A DNA stretch of 64,000 nucleotides from Spirochaeta thermophila DSM 6192 (GTDB lineage: Bacteria > Spirochaetota > Spirochaetia > Winmispirales > Winmispiraceae): contig NC_014484.1 in the NCBI RefSeq assembly GCF_000147075.1, forward strand, positions 62,001 to 126,000, in the 5' to 3' direction. Position 1 is the stretch's first letter. Each line of letters starts with the position of its first letter. The notes below the pieces were generated by a model. It did not search any database. It was not told where the DNA came from and worked only from the letters and a program-made list of their open reading frames with translations. Shown here one piece after another: positions 1 through 8,695 of this stretch. The translations under genes and the position numbers were made by a program.

Positions 1-345
1 TTCAACGAGGGGGAGGAAGGTGGGGATGAGGTAATGTACGTAGTCCTCATCACCATCGAGGGGGAGTACATAGTGGGGGAGGTAGTGGACGGGGTGTTCG
101 AGGCGTTTGAGGGCTGGAAGCAAAGCAGTGCGATAGAGAGGGGATATGGGCAGGTGAACAGGCTGGGGGTGTCTAGGGACGGGGATGGGTATGTGGTGAG
201 GTGCAATGGGGCGGATGTGACGAGGATGGAGGATGATGAGCCACCGGTGAGGACCGGGGGGCGGTATGGATATATCGTGGTGATCTCACCTGAGGATGAG
301 TTTCCGGAGGTGGGGGTGAGGGTGAAGTTTCGGGAGGTGAAGTAG
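1..345 (+). CDS. C-terminal part of a LamG/concanavalin-like protein (5' end outside window)
   Basis: The reading frame is open from base 1 to the TAG at 343-345, so this is probably the 3' end of a gene that starts upstream. An ATG at 34 has only a GAGGT just before it. The tail contains NGADV near an aspartate-rich loop, then GGRYGYIVVIS and VRVKFREVK. This pattern resembles the last strands of concanavalin A-like (LamG-type) jelly-roll domains, which end in an 'NG..V..f.D...GG..G' hairpin followed by an alternating beta strand. That comparison is from memory. The strong G bias of the coding strand matches the RHS gene that follows 31 nt later, so both may belong to the same transferred block. 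A short stand-alone protein starting at 34 is the alternative. Confidence 0.5.
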   Translation, partial: FNEGEEGGDEVMYVVLITIEGEYIVGEVVDGVFEAFEGWKQSSAIERGYGQVNRLGVSRDGDGYVVRCNGADVTRMEDDEPPVRTGGRYGYIVVISPEDEFPEVGVRVKFREVK

Positions 346-376
346 GGGATCAGCAGGCATGATAAGGAGGTAGTGT

Positions 377-766
377 ATGAGAAGAACCAACGATACCCTT
401 AGGGTGCGGTTGTTGGTGTGGTGGGGTGTGGGGTGTGTGTAGTGCTTATGGGGTGTGTGGGGTGGGGGTGAGGGGGAGGAGGGGGTGTTGGGTGAGGGGG
501 TGGTGGGGCCTGGGGGAGGGGTGGTGGTGGGGTGGGGTGGAGTTGAGGTGCGGGTACCGGAGGGGGCGGTACGGGGTGAGGTGGAAGTGAGGATCGAGCC
601 GTTGTGGGAGGTGGAGGAGGTGGGTGAGTGGCGGGAGAACGTGACGGGTGGGGCGGCGGGGTATCGGTTTTATCCTGATGGGATTGTATTTGAGGAGCCT
701 GTTGAGGTGGTGATACCGGTGGAGGAGGGGGTGGGGGGGGGAGGTACGGGTGTACTACTACGATGA
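377..766 (+). pseudogene. 5' end of giant SpvB/RHS lipoprotein gene: scrambled signal peptide plus ZU5-like domain
   Basis: An AAGGAGGT stands 5 nt before the ATG at 377, so translation clearly should start here. The frame hits TAG at 440 after 21 codons. The +2 reading frame beginning at 421 encodes VVLMGC, a good lipobox, but it is not in frame with the ATG or with the mature protein. From 455 the original frame reopens and encodes a ZU5-like module (VEVRVPEGAVRGEVEVRIEP, then YRFYPDGIVFEEPVEVVIPV). Such modules often precede SpvB domains. This frame then leaves the downstream protein at a run of nine G (733-741), where removing one G would restore continuity. The 5' end therefore needs about three frame corrections. 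It may be decaying, phase-variable or mis-sequenced in G-runs; the sequence alone cannot separate these. Confidence 0.6.
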
Positions 767-3638
767 GTGGCGTGGGCGGTGGCGGCTTGTGGGTAAGGGG
801 GAGGCGGAAGGGGGGCGGGTGGTGGTGGAGACGAGGCACTTTACGGACATGGTGGCGGCGGTATTGAAGGTACCGGAGGGGGTGGAGCCGCTTGAAGTGG
901 ACATCAATGCGGTGAAGGGGGTGGGGGTAGGGGAGGTGGAAGGAGGGGTGGTGGAGGTGGGGGTAGGGGGAGTGGGTGGGATGGGGTGGGAGGGGGTGAG
1001 GGTACCGTTGTGGGTGCCGGAGGGGCGGAGGGGGATGAGGCCCGAGCTTGAGGTGAGGTATGTGGGGAAGGGGTGGGGGAATGTGGGGGAGGGGTGGTGG
1101 TTGAAGGTGGGGGAGGTGAAGCGGAGTGACCGGTGGGGGGTACCGAGGTATGAGGGGGGTGATCGGATAGAGCTAGAGGGGGAGGAGCTTGTGGAGGTAG
1201 GGGGAGGTGAGTGGCGGAGGAGGCGGGAGGGGGGAGGGTATGAGGAGGTGGAGTATTATGATCAAAGAGACGAGTGGGAGGTGAGGCGGAAGGACGGGGT
1301 GGTGGTGAGGTATGGGGGGAATGGGGGGAAGGTGGAGGGTGGAGGGGGGACGTACATCTGGTACAAGAGCAAGGAAGAGGACGCGTATGGGAACCGGGTG
1401 GAGTGGCTGTATGAGCGGGACGAGTGGGGAGGGGTGTATCTTGCTGAGGTGAGGTATGTGGGGTGGGGGGCTGAGGAGGGGGCGTATCGGGTGGAGGTGG
1501 AGTGGGAGGGGCGTGGGGATGTACGGGTGGACGGGCGGGGAGGGAAGGGGGTGAAGTGGGCGAAGCGGCTTAAGGAAGTGGTGGTTGAGGTGGAGGGTGA
1601 GGAGGTGGTGAGGTATTGGTGCGAGTATGAGGAGAACGTATTTGGGGCGAGTGAGCTTAAGGCGGTGGTGGTGGGGAGGGGTGGAGAGGAGTGGTACCGG
1701 TACGAGATGGGGTATGAAGGGCTTACGGACGTGGATGGGGACGGGGCGTATGAGGGGTTTGTGGAGGAGGAGTGGGGAGGGGTGGGGGAGGGTGTAGGGG
1801 GGAGGGTGACCGAGCGGTGGAGTTGGGGGATGGGGATGGACCTGACGGTAGAGGCGGTGTTGTATGGGCTTAAGTGGAAGCCCTTGTGGGAGATAGAGCG
1901 GACTCCGGTGGCGAGTGTGGGGGCGAGCATGGGGTTTAGTGTGGGAGGGGGGTGGGTGGAGCAGGCGGTAGTGGACATTAATGGGGACGGGAAGGTGGAC
2001 GTGGTGAGGGTGGGGCGAGGGGGGGTGTTGGAGGTGTGGTATAACACAGGGGGAGGGTTTGAGGGGCCGCACGAGGATGCGGGGGTGGGGAGTGGGATAG
2101 GGGATGAGGATCAGTGGGAGATGAGTGTGGGGGCGTGGGCTGGGGTGGGGCCGGTGAATGTGGGGGGCTTGTGGAGTTGGGGAAAGACGAGGCGGGGGAG
2201 TGGGTTTGTGGATGTAGACGGTGATGGGCTTGTGGATATCGTGGAAGCGGGGCGAGGGGAGTACTGGAAGAACACGGGGGGAGGGTTTGAGAGGAGGGCG
2301 TTGGAGGGGGAGGTAGGAGGAGAGGAGGGGGGTGGGGAAGAGGGGAAGGTGTACTATTGGGAGGAGGTGGTGAGGAAGTGGGAGGTGTTGAGGAGTGGGG
2401 TGGTGGAGGTGCGGGTAGGGGTAGAGGAGGTGGAGCCTGAGGTGGGGGGTGTGGTAGGTGAAGTGTGGAAGCGGGGGAAGAGGGGGGTGGAGAAGGTGGG
2501 GGAGGTGGGGGTAGGGGAGGAGCTGGTGAAGGAAGTGAGGGTGGAAGTAGGGGAAGAACTTGTGTGGGCGGTGGTGGTGAAGGGGGAGGAGGTACCGGTA
2601 GGGGTGAAGGTGAAGGTACCGATTGAGGTGAGGTATCGGAAGGTGAAGCTGTATGAGGATGTGGGGTGGCGGGGGGAGGAGTACGTGGCACCTGTGGGGT
2701 GGCAGGAGTGGATGGGCTCGTATGAAGATGAGAAGAATCCGTGGTTGAAAGTATATCAGGTAGTGAGGGATGATGAAGGTACTGTCGTTGGAGTGGTGCG
2801 GCGGGGCAACTGGGAGGAGGGGTTAAGGGAGATAGTGGAGGGGGATAAGGGGGAGGAGGTGAGGGCTGGGTTGAGGGAGCACCTATGGGTGATTCCGAAG
2901 GAGGTGCGATTTGTGGAGATGAAGGAGGTGGTGGAGTCGTATGGGGATGAGGAGGTGACGGTGAAGGAGGCAGGTGGGGGTGAGGTGGATGTGAAGAAGG
3001 GAGCGTACATGATGGCGTGTTACGCGTACGAGGAGGGGCGGGCGACGATGGCGTATCGCGAGGGGGAGGAGGAGGTAGTGGTGGTGGGGGAGGATGGGAA
3101 CGAGGTGAGGTGTGAGCTTGATCCTGACGTGGTGGTGAGGTTGTGGAGGGAGTGGTATGGGGGGCAGGTGGAGAAGCTGAAGGCTGTGGTGGGGTACAGG
3201 ATAGGGGATGGGTATGAGTGGAGGTGGGTAGAGGAGGAGGGGGGGAGGAAGTATGTGGGGTATGGAGGGAGGTATGGAGAGGAGAACGGGAAGTGGGACG
3301 GGGGTGAAGGGGATGAGGGAGGGGGGCGGCTTGTGGTGGCGGAGGGAGAGTGGGGGAAGGTGTGGGTGGAGGAGGAAGGGGGGCGATGGAAGGGGTATGA
3401 GGAGCGAGGGGGTGAGGTGGAGGAACTTGGGGAGGTGGGGGTGAGGCGTGGTGATGGGTGGGTTGAGGTGGAGATAGAGCGGGGAGGGTGGAGTGAGGCG
3501 TATCGGTGGGAGGGGGAAGGGGGTGCGGTCCCGATTGAGGAGGGAGCGTATGAGGCGCTTCTGTGGGAAGAGGTAGGGGGGGGTGAGGTATGGGGAGGGG
3601 GTGTGAGGAGCTTTCGGAGGAGATGTATGAGCAGCTGA
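750..3638 (+). CDS. SpvB/TcdB-middle-like section of giant RHS-type toxin protein
   Basis: This is a long section of the same protein as 377-766, in a different frame; the apparent GTG start at 750 is unlikely to be used on its own. Near residues 80-130, VPLWVPEGRRGMRPELEVRY and GWWLKVGEVKRSDRWGVP match the SpvB N-terminal pattern (PF03534), which in Salmonella SpvB and insecticidal Tc toxins forms the shell carrying a C-terminal toxin. FG-GAP/VCBS-type calcium loops follow: DVDGDGAYEG, DINGDGKVDVV, DVDGDGLVDIV. The rest is low-complexity, rich in V, E, G, W and R because codons end almost always in G. The frame ends at 3638. Homology continues in the frame starting near 3590 if one base is added at the eight-G run 3576-3583. 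Confidence 0.7.
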   Translation: MYYYDEWRGRWRLVGKGEAEGGRVVVETRHFTDMVAAVLKVPEGVEPLEVDINAVKGVGVGEVEGGVVEVGVGGVGGMGWEGVRVPLWVPEGRRGMRPELEVRYVGKGWGNVGEGWWLKVGEVKRSDRWGVPRYEGGDRIELEGEELVEVGGGEWRRRREGGGYEEVEYYDQRDEWEVRRKDGVVVRYGGNGGKVEGGGGTYIWYKSKEEDAYGNRVEWLYERDEWGGVYLAEVRYVGWGAEEGAYRVEVEWEGRGDVRVDGRGGKGVKWAKRLKEVVVEVEGEEVVRYWCEYEENVFGASELKAVVVGRGGEEWYRYEMGYEGLTDVDGDGAYEGFVEEEWGGVGEGVGGRVTERWSWGMGMDLTVEAVLYGLKWKPLWEIERTPVASVGASMGFSVGGGWVEQAVVDINGDGKVDVVRVGRGGVLEVWYNTGGGFEGPHEDAGVGSGIGDEDQWEMSVGAWAGVGPVNVGGLWSWGKTRRGSGFVDVDGDGLVDIVEAGRGEYWKNTGGGFERRALEGEVGGEEGGGEEGKVYYWEEVVRKWEVLRSGVVEVRVGVEEVEPEVGGVVGEVWKRGKRGVEKVGEVGVGEELVKEVRVEVGEELVWAVVVKGEEVPVGVKVKVPIEVRYRKVKLYEDVGWRGEEYVAPVGWQEWMGSYEDEKNPWLKVYQVVRDDEGTVVGVVRRGNWEEGLREIVEGDKGEEVRAGLREHLWVIPKEVRFVEMKEVVESYGDEEVTVKEAGGGEVDVKKGAYMMACYAYEEGRATMAYREGEEEVVVVGEDGNEVRCELDPDVVVRLWREWYGGQVEKLKAVVGYRIGDGYEWRWVEEEGGRKYVGYGGRYGEENGKWDGGEGDEGGGRLVVAEGEWGKVWVEEEGGRWKGYEERGGEVEELGEVGVRRGDGWVEVEIERGGWSEAYRWEGEGGAVPIEEGAYEALLWEEVGGGEVWGGGVRSFRRRCMSS

Positions 3639-6600
3639 GTGATGAGCAGAAGGGGTGGTATGAGGAGGAAGGGGGGAGGTATGTGCTGAAGGAGGGGGTG
3701 GGGGAGGAGGAGTATGAGGCGGTGGTAGCGGCATTAGGGAGTGTGGGATGGGAGGAGGAGGGGGTGGTGGTGAAGTGTGGTGATGAGTGGCGGGTGGTGA
3801 AAGTGGATGCGGGGGAGAAGGAGGAGTTTTTGAGGTACGTAGAGGAGGAGGTGGGGAGTGGGGGACGGGAGTGGTTTGAGGAAGCGGACGAGGGGTGGGT
3901 GTATGTGAGGCGCGGGCTTGGGGGAGAGGAGCGGGCGCTGCTTGAGCGGGTGGTGAGGATGTACCTGCTTGAGCGGCGGAGTGAGTACTATGAGCGGGTG
4001 AAGGAGGAGGGGGTGTGGAAGGTGAGGGCAGGGGAGGAAGAGGCGGCGGCGAAGTGGCTTAAGGGGCTGGGGGTGGTGGCATGGAAGGAAGGGAGTGGGG
4101 AGGTGAGGTACTATGCGGATGGGGAGTGGGAGGTAGGGGAGGAGGTAGTGGGGAGGGAGGATGAGGATTGGGGGTGGTGTGAGGGGATGTGGGGAGGGGT
4201 GAGGAGGGGGCTGGTCGTTGAGGTACCTGTGTGGAAGGGAGGGTGGAGGGAGGTAGAGGAGCGGGTAGTGCACCTTTTTAGCGATGAGGATCTTAGCGAG
4301 GAAGATGTGTTTGGTGTGGGGGGAGGGGGAGAGGAAGTGGCGGCATACGAGGGTGAGGTATTTCGAGGGGGGAAGTATGGGTGGACGTATGGGATCTGGA
4401 ACGGGTTTTATGAGTTTGATGCGAGCAAAGTGAGCAGGGAAGCGCTTGAGTCCCAGGGGCAGAGTGGGGGTGAAGCACTTCCGTACATAGTGACGATGGA
4501 TCCGAACAGGGAAGGTGATGAGGTACGCCTTAAGTATTTTGGGAAGACGGAGGGGGGAGATGTGGAGGAAGTAGAGGAGGAAGCGAAGTGGGTGGGGCCG
4601 GTGAGTATGAGGGAGGGGGCTGAGTTTGTGGAGGAAGACGGACAGAAGAAGATGAGGAAAGTGGTGTACACGTACGCGAGCTACCTGGGGGAGGGGGGAG
4701 TGGTGCGGCTTGTGAGGCATGGGGGTGATGCGTATGAGGTGACGAGGGGAGGGGGTGGTGGAGGGTTTCCGCCGCTTGCGGTGAGTGCGACGGGGGGGCA
4801 GAAGACGTACGTGAACGGGGTGAGCATGCAGGAGGGGTGGGGGAAGCAGGAGCGGGTGGTGATGGACGTGAACGGGGATCGGTATCCGGACCATCTTACG
4901 GTGAGGGAGGATGGGGAGGTAGAGGTGGTGTGGGGGACGGGGAGTGGGTTTGGGATGAAGGAGGTGATAGGGAGGGTGGGGCTGGTGGAAGGGGAGGGGA
5001 CAGTGGGGTGGCATCGGAATCGTGGGTGGAGTGCGCCGATTGGAGGGATGAGTTGGGGGGGAGGGGAGCGCACGGTACCCTCGATCTTTCTTGCCGTGGA
5101 CTCGAGGGGGATTGTGCGGAAGGTGGTTCCGAAGGTGGAGGATGCGGGAGGTGGTATTTCGGTGCAGCTGAGTGTGGGGGTGAGTGACGAGGAGGCGGGG
5201 CTTGTCGATCTTACAGGCGATGGGCTTCCTGACTGGGTGGGGGAGGGAGGGGAAGGGTATCGGGTACGGGTGGGGGAGGGGTATGGGTGGGGAGAGGAAG
5301 AGACGTGGGAGGGAGGCACGAAGGAGAGTGAGAAGGGGATATTCGGGAGAGGATTGGAGGAAGTGGTAGGTGTCGAGGGGGGGTTGGGGAGCAGTGTGAG
5401 TGCCACGGTAGGGGGTGCGGTGGGGCTGAGCTATACCTACGGGATCTACAGTGTGAGTGGGACGGTCTCGATAAGCGGTACCCAGCACCGGAGTGAGGAA
5501 GGGCTCTACGACCTTACGGGGGACGGCCTTCCCGATCTGGTGAGGAAGGAGGCGGGGAGCGATCGGTTTCTCGTGTGGGTGAACCTTGGGGACCGGTTTG
5601 CGGAGGAACCTGTCGCCCTTACGGTGCCGGGGAGCTGGGCGGACCCTCTGAGCGGAGTACTGGAGAGTGCCGCCGAGGCGGTGGTCTCGTGCTTTGAGGA
5701 TGAGACGATTCGAGGTGCGATAGAGAGCACCATAGGGGATGCGCTTGATGCGGCGTTCACCTGGGCTGCTGATGTGATTGGTGCGGTGAACCCCTTTGTG
5801 GTGCAGGATGCGCTCACGGAGCGCAAAGGGTACACGCTGAGTGTAGGGGTGGAAGGTTCGGTGGGTGCCGACCTCTTTGTGGCGGAGGTCACCGTGAGCC
5901 TTGGGCTTGACGGGAATCTGGGGAGTGACGGGGTGAGCGTGGAGATGGTGGACATAGACGGGGACGGGGCGGTTGACCACGTGCTTAAGGTCCCTGGGCA
6001 GCCGCTTGAGGTGAGGCGGAACCTGTGTGGGAAGGTGGGGTTGCTTACGGAGGTGAGGTATCCGTACGGGGGGGCGGTGCGGTTTGAGTGGGGCAAGGTA
6101 GGGGGAACGGTGGAGATGCCGCAGCAGGAGTGGCAGGTGGTGGCGGTGGAGTACGATGCGGGGGAGAGTGGTGCGGTACGAGGTGAGCGGACGTACCGGG
6201 AGGAATACCGGTACCGAGGGGGGCGGTACGACCGGGTGGAGCGGCTGTTCTACGGGTTCAGGGAAGTGGAAGTGAGGCGACCTGACGGGCGTCGTGAGGT
6301 GAGGAAGTACCGGAACGACGACTACTATCTGCGGGGCATGGTGGAGGAGGTGGTGGTGTATGACGCGGATGGGCACGTGCTGGAGGAGGCGGAGTACCTT
6401 GTGAAGAAGGAGCGGCTATGGGGGAAGCGGTACGTTGTGTACGTGGAGGAGGAGCGTCACTGGTCGTACGAGGGAGGGGAAGCGGTGGAGCGGGTGGTGA
6501 GGTACGAGTACGACGAGTGGGGGAACATTGAGCGGTACGAAGAGGAGTGGGGCGGGGGGAAGAAGGTAGCGGAGCTTACGTATGCGGAGATAGGAGGGGG

Positions 6601-8695
6601 GCGGTACCTGCGCGCGCACCCTGAGCGGATCGAGGTGTACGACGAGAGGGGTGAGCTGTTGTGGCTGAGGGAAGGGAGCTACGACGAGCATGGATCGCTC
6701 ATTGAGGTGAGAGCCTATGTGAGAGGAGGGGAGTGGCGGACGTGGCGGATGGCGTACGACGAGCGGGGCAACCTTGAGAGGAAGGAGTATCCCGACGGGA
6801 GCTACGTGAGGTACGAGTACGACGAAGAGGCGGGGCAGTATCCGGTGGTGATCTATGAGGGGAGCAGGGAGGGTGGGGAGTACGAGAGCAGGATCGAGTG
6901 GGACCTGTGGTGGGGGGTGAGGGTGAGGGAAGAGGATCCGAGTGGAGCGTGGGTGAGGTATCGGTATGACGGGCGCGGGAGGCTGGTGGCGGTGGACACC
7001 CCGTACGATGAGGGAGCGGTACGGATCGAGTACCACAGTGGGGATGAGCCGTGGTATGCGGTGACCCGGCAGAAGGTGTACATGGGAGGGGGGGATGAGG
7101 AAGTGGTGACCGTGCGGTGGGTGGACGGGCTGGGGAGGGAGCTGTACGTCGCGGTGAGTGGGGAGCGGTGGACGGGAGGGGGGAAGGAAGCCGGGTGGCG
7201 GGTGAGCGGGGTGGAGGAGTGGGACGAGGTGTGGCGGCCTGTGGCGCGAGGCCAGACCGTGTGGCGTGCCGGTGAAGGGATACCCACGTGGGAGGACGTG
7301 TCGGCCTGTGGGCTGGAGGCACCGGTACGGTACACGTACGACGCGAAGGATCGGGTGGTAGCGGTACGCTATGCGGACGGGGCCGAGGAGCGGCGGACGT
7401 ACGCGATGGAGGGCGGGCTGGTGGTGGAGGAGCGGGTGGATGCAGAAGGCCGGGTGGAGCGGTGGTACCGTGATGCAGCCGGGCTGGTGAGGAAGGTGGA
7501 GAAACGCGGACCGGAGGGCGAGGTAGGCCTCATCTACGAGTGGGACCGGATGGGGCGGCTCACGAAGGTCGTTGACCTTGAAGGGAACGAGGTGCTTTTC
7601 AGGCGGTACAACCTGTTGGGTGAGGTAGAAGAAGAGGGGCGGCCTGAGAGCGGGGTGGTGAGGTACTGGTACGACCTGGGGGGCCATCTGGTGGCGAAGA
7701 GCGACAGCGAGCTGGGGGCGAAGGGGAAGCGGATCGAGTACGCGTACGACGGGTGGGGGCGGCTGGTGAAGGAGGTGTATCCTGAAGGCGAAGAAGTGAC
7801 GTATCGGTACGCGCTTCCCTGGGAAGAGGATGCGGGGCGGCTTGTGGGAGTGGAGAGCCCGTGGGTGAAGAAGGGGAGGACGTATGGGCCCATGGGCGAA
7901 GTGGAAGAGGAGCGGATAGTGGTGAAGCGCCCTGGGGCGGAGTGGGGAGAGGAAGAAGTAGGAGGGACGTACCGGTACCGGTACACGTACCTTGGGCAGG
8001 TGGCCTCGCTCACGTATCCCGACGGAGAAGAAGTGACGTACCGGTACGACCGGGGGGGCAAAGTGGAGCGGGTGGAAGGCCGGTATGGGGAGTACACGTA
8101 CCGGTACGTGGATGAAGTGGGGTATGACGGGCGGGGGAGGAAGGTGTACGAGCGGTACGGGAACGGGGTGGAGGAGGAGTGGGTGTACGACGATGCGCGA
8201 GGGTGGCCGGTGGGTGTGGAGGCCGAGGTGATGAGGGACAGTGGCGTGCAGGTGGTGAGGGACCTTGCGTGGGAGTGGGACAGGAGCGGAGACCTGGTGA
8301 GGCTCGAGGAAGAGGGGTGGTGGGGGCAGGTGGTGCACGAGTGGGGCTATGACGCGTACGACCGGCTGGTGAGGGCTGAAGGGATGTATGAGGTGAGGGA
8401 AGGGGGGAGTGAGGCGAAGGAAGGGGGGAGGTACGAGCAGGAGTGGGTGTTTGACAGGCTGGGGCGGCTTGAGGAGAAGCGGAGCAGGGCGGTGGATGAG
8501 AGGGGGAGGGAAGAGGGGAAGCACACGTATGTGAGGCGGTACGAGTGGGAGGCGGGTGCGCCGTACCGAGTGAGCCGGGTGGGTGAGATGTGGTACGGGT
8601 ATGACCGGAGTGGGCGGCTTGTGGCGGAGGGGAGGGGGGAGCGTCCTGTGGTGGAGGCGGGTGAGGTGGCGATCGAGGAGGTGGGGGAGGGGTGA
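3590..8695 (+). CDS. Central RHS/YD-repeat section of the giant toxin protein
   Basis: This section continues the 750-3638 product after a -1 frame change at 3576-3583. The first part is low-complexity. Three aspartate-rich loops (DVNGDRYPDHL, DLTGDGLPDWV, DLTGDGLPDLV) and DIDGDGAVDHVL mark FG-GAP-like blades as in SpvB/TcdB-middle proteins. From about nucleotide 6050 the sequence becomes classical YD repeats, for example YDERGNLERKEYPDGSYVRYEYD and YDGRGRLVAV. In known RHS/TcC proteins these wind into a hollow shell that encloses the toxin tip. The stretch near 5400-6010 uses noticeably more C than the rest. The TGA at 8693-8695 overlaps a GTG at 8692, and the YD-repeat pattern continues directly in that frame, so the break is either another frame error (G-rich run 8682-8691) or a genuine split with GTGA coupling. 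Confidence 0.8.
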   Translation: MGRGCEELSEEMYEQLSDEQKGWYEEEGGRYVLKEGVGEEEYEAVVAALGSVGWEEEGVVVKCGDEWRVVKVDAGEKEEFLRYVEEEVGSGGREWFEEADEGWVYVRRGLGGEERALLERVVRMYLLERRSEYYERVKEEGVWKVRAGEEEAAAKWLKGLGVVAWKEGSGEVRYYADGEWEVGEEVVGREDEDWGWCEGMWGGVRRGLVVEVPVWKGGWREVEERVVHLFSDEDLSEEDVFGVGGGGEEVAAYEGEVFRGGKYGWTYGIWNGFYEFDASKVSREALESQGQSGGEALPYIVTMDPNREGDEVRLKYFGKTEGGDVEEVEEEAKWVGPVSMREGAEFVEEDGQKKMRKVVYTYASYLGEGGVVRLVRHGGDAYEVTRGGGGGGFPPLAVSATGGQKTYVNGVSMQEGWGKQERVVMDVNGDRYPDHLTVREDGEVEVVWGTGSGFGMKEVIGRVGLVEGEGTVGWHRNRGWSAPIGGMSWGGGERTVPSIFLAVDSRGIVRKVVPKVEDAGGGISVQLSVGVSDEEAGLVDLTGDGLPDWVGEGGEGYRVRVGEGYGWGEEETWEGGTKESEKGIFGRGLEEVVGVEGGLGSSVSATVGGAVGLSYTYGIYSVSGTVSISGTQHRSEEGLYDLTGDGLPDLVRKEAGSDRFLVWVNLGDRFAEEPVALTVPGSWADPLSGVLESAAEAVVSCFEDETIRGAIESTIGDALDAAFTWAADVIGAVNPFVVQDALTERKGYTLSVGVEGSVGADLFVAEVTVSLGLDGNLGSDGVSVEMVDIDGDGAVDHVLKVPGQPLEVRRNLCGKVGLLTEVRYPYGGAVRFEWGKVGGTVEMPQQEWQVVAVEYDAGESGAVRGERTYREEYRYRGGRYDRVERLFYGFREVEVRRPDGRREVRKYRNDDYYLRGMVEEVVVYDADGHVLEEAEYLVKKERLWGKRYVVYVEEERHWSYEGGEAVERVVRYEYDEWGNIERYEEEWGGGKKVAELTYAEIGGGRYLRAHPERIEVYDERGELLWLREGSYDEHGSLIEVRAYVRGGEWRTWRMAYDERGNLERKEYPDGSYVRYEYDEEAGQYPVVIYEGSREGGEYESRIEWDLWWGVRVREEDPSGAWVRYRYDGRGRLVAVDTPYDEGAVRIEYHSGDEPWYAVTRQKVYMGGGDEEVVTVRWVDGLGRELYVAVSGERWTGGGKEAGWRVSGVEEWDEVWRPVARGQTVWRAGEGIPTWEDVSACGLEAPVRYTYDAKDRVVAVRYADGAEERRTYAMEGGLVVEERVDAEGRVERWYRDAAGLVRKVEKRGPEGEVGLIYEWDRMGRLTKVVDLEGNEVLFRRYNLLGEVEEEGRPESGVVRYWYDLGGHLVAKSDSELGAKGKRIEYAYDGWGRLVKEVYPEGEEVTYRYALPWEEDAGRLVGVESPWVKKGRTYGPMGEVEEERIVVKRPGAEWGEEEVGGTYRYRYTYLGQVASLTYPDGEEVTYRYDRGGKVERVEGRYGEYTYRYVDEVGYDGRGRKVYERYGNGVEEEWVYDDARGWPVGVEAEVMRDSGVQVVRDLAWEWDRSGDLVRLEEEGWWGQVVHEWGYDAYDRLVRAEGMYEVREGGSEAKEGGRYEQEWVFDRLGRLEEKRSRAVDERGREEGKHTYVRRYEWEAGAPYRVSRVGEMWYGYDRSGRLVAEGRGERPVVEAGEVAIEEVGEG

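Noticed and set aside
399..3734. Several long minus-strand reading frames rich in Pro, His, Thr and Ser
   Set aside because: They are mirror images of the G-rich RHS gene: with almost no C on the sense strand the opposite strand lacks stops. None has a binding site or a recognisable domain.
3734..6376. 880-codon minus-strand frame
   Set aside because: It lies entirely opposite the RHS YD-repeat gene, has a low-complexity product rich in H, P, L and R, and no start signals.
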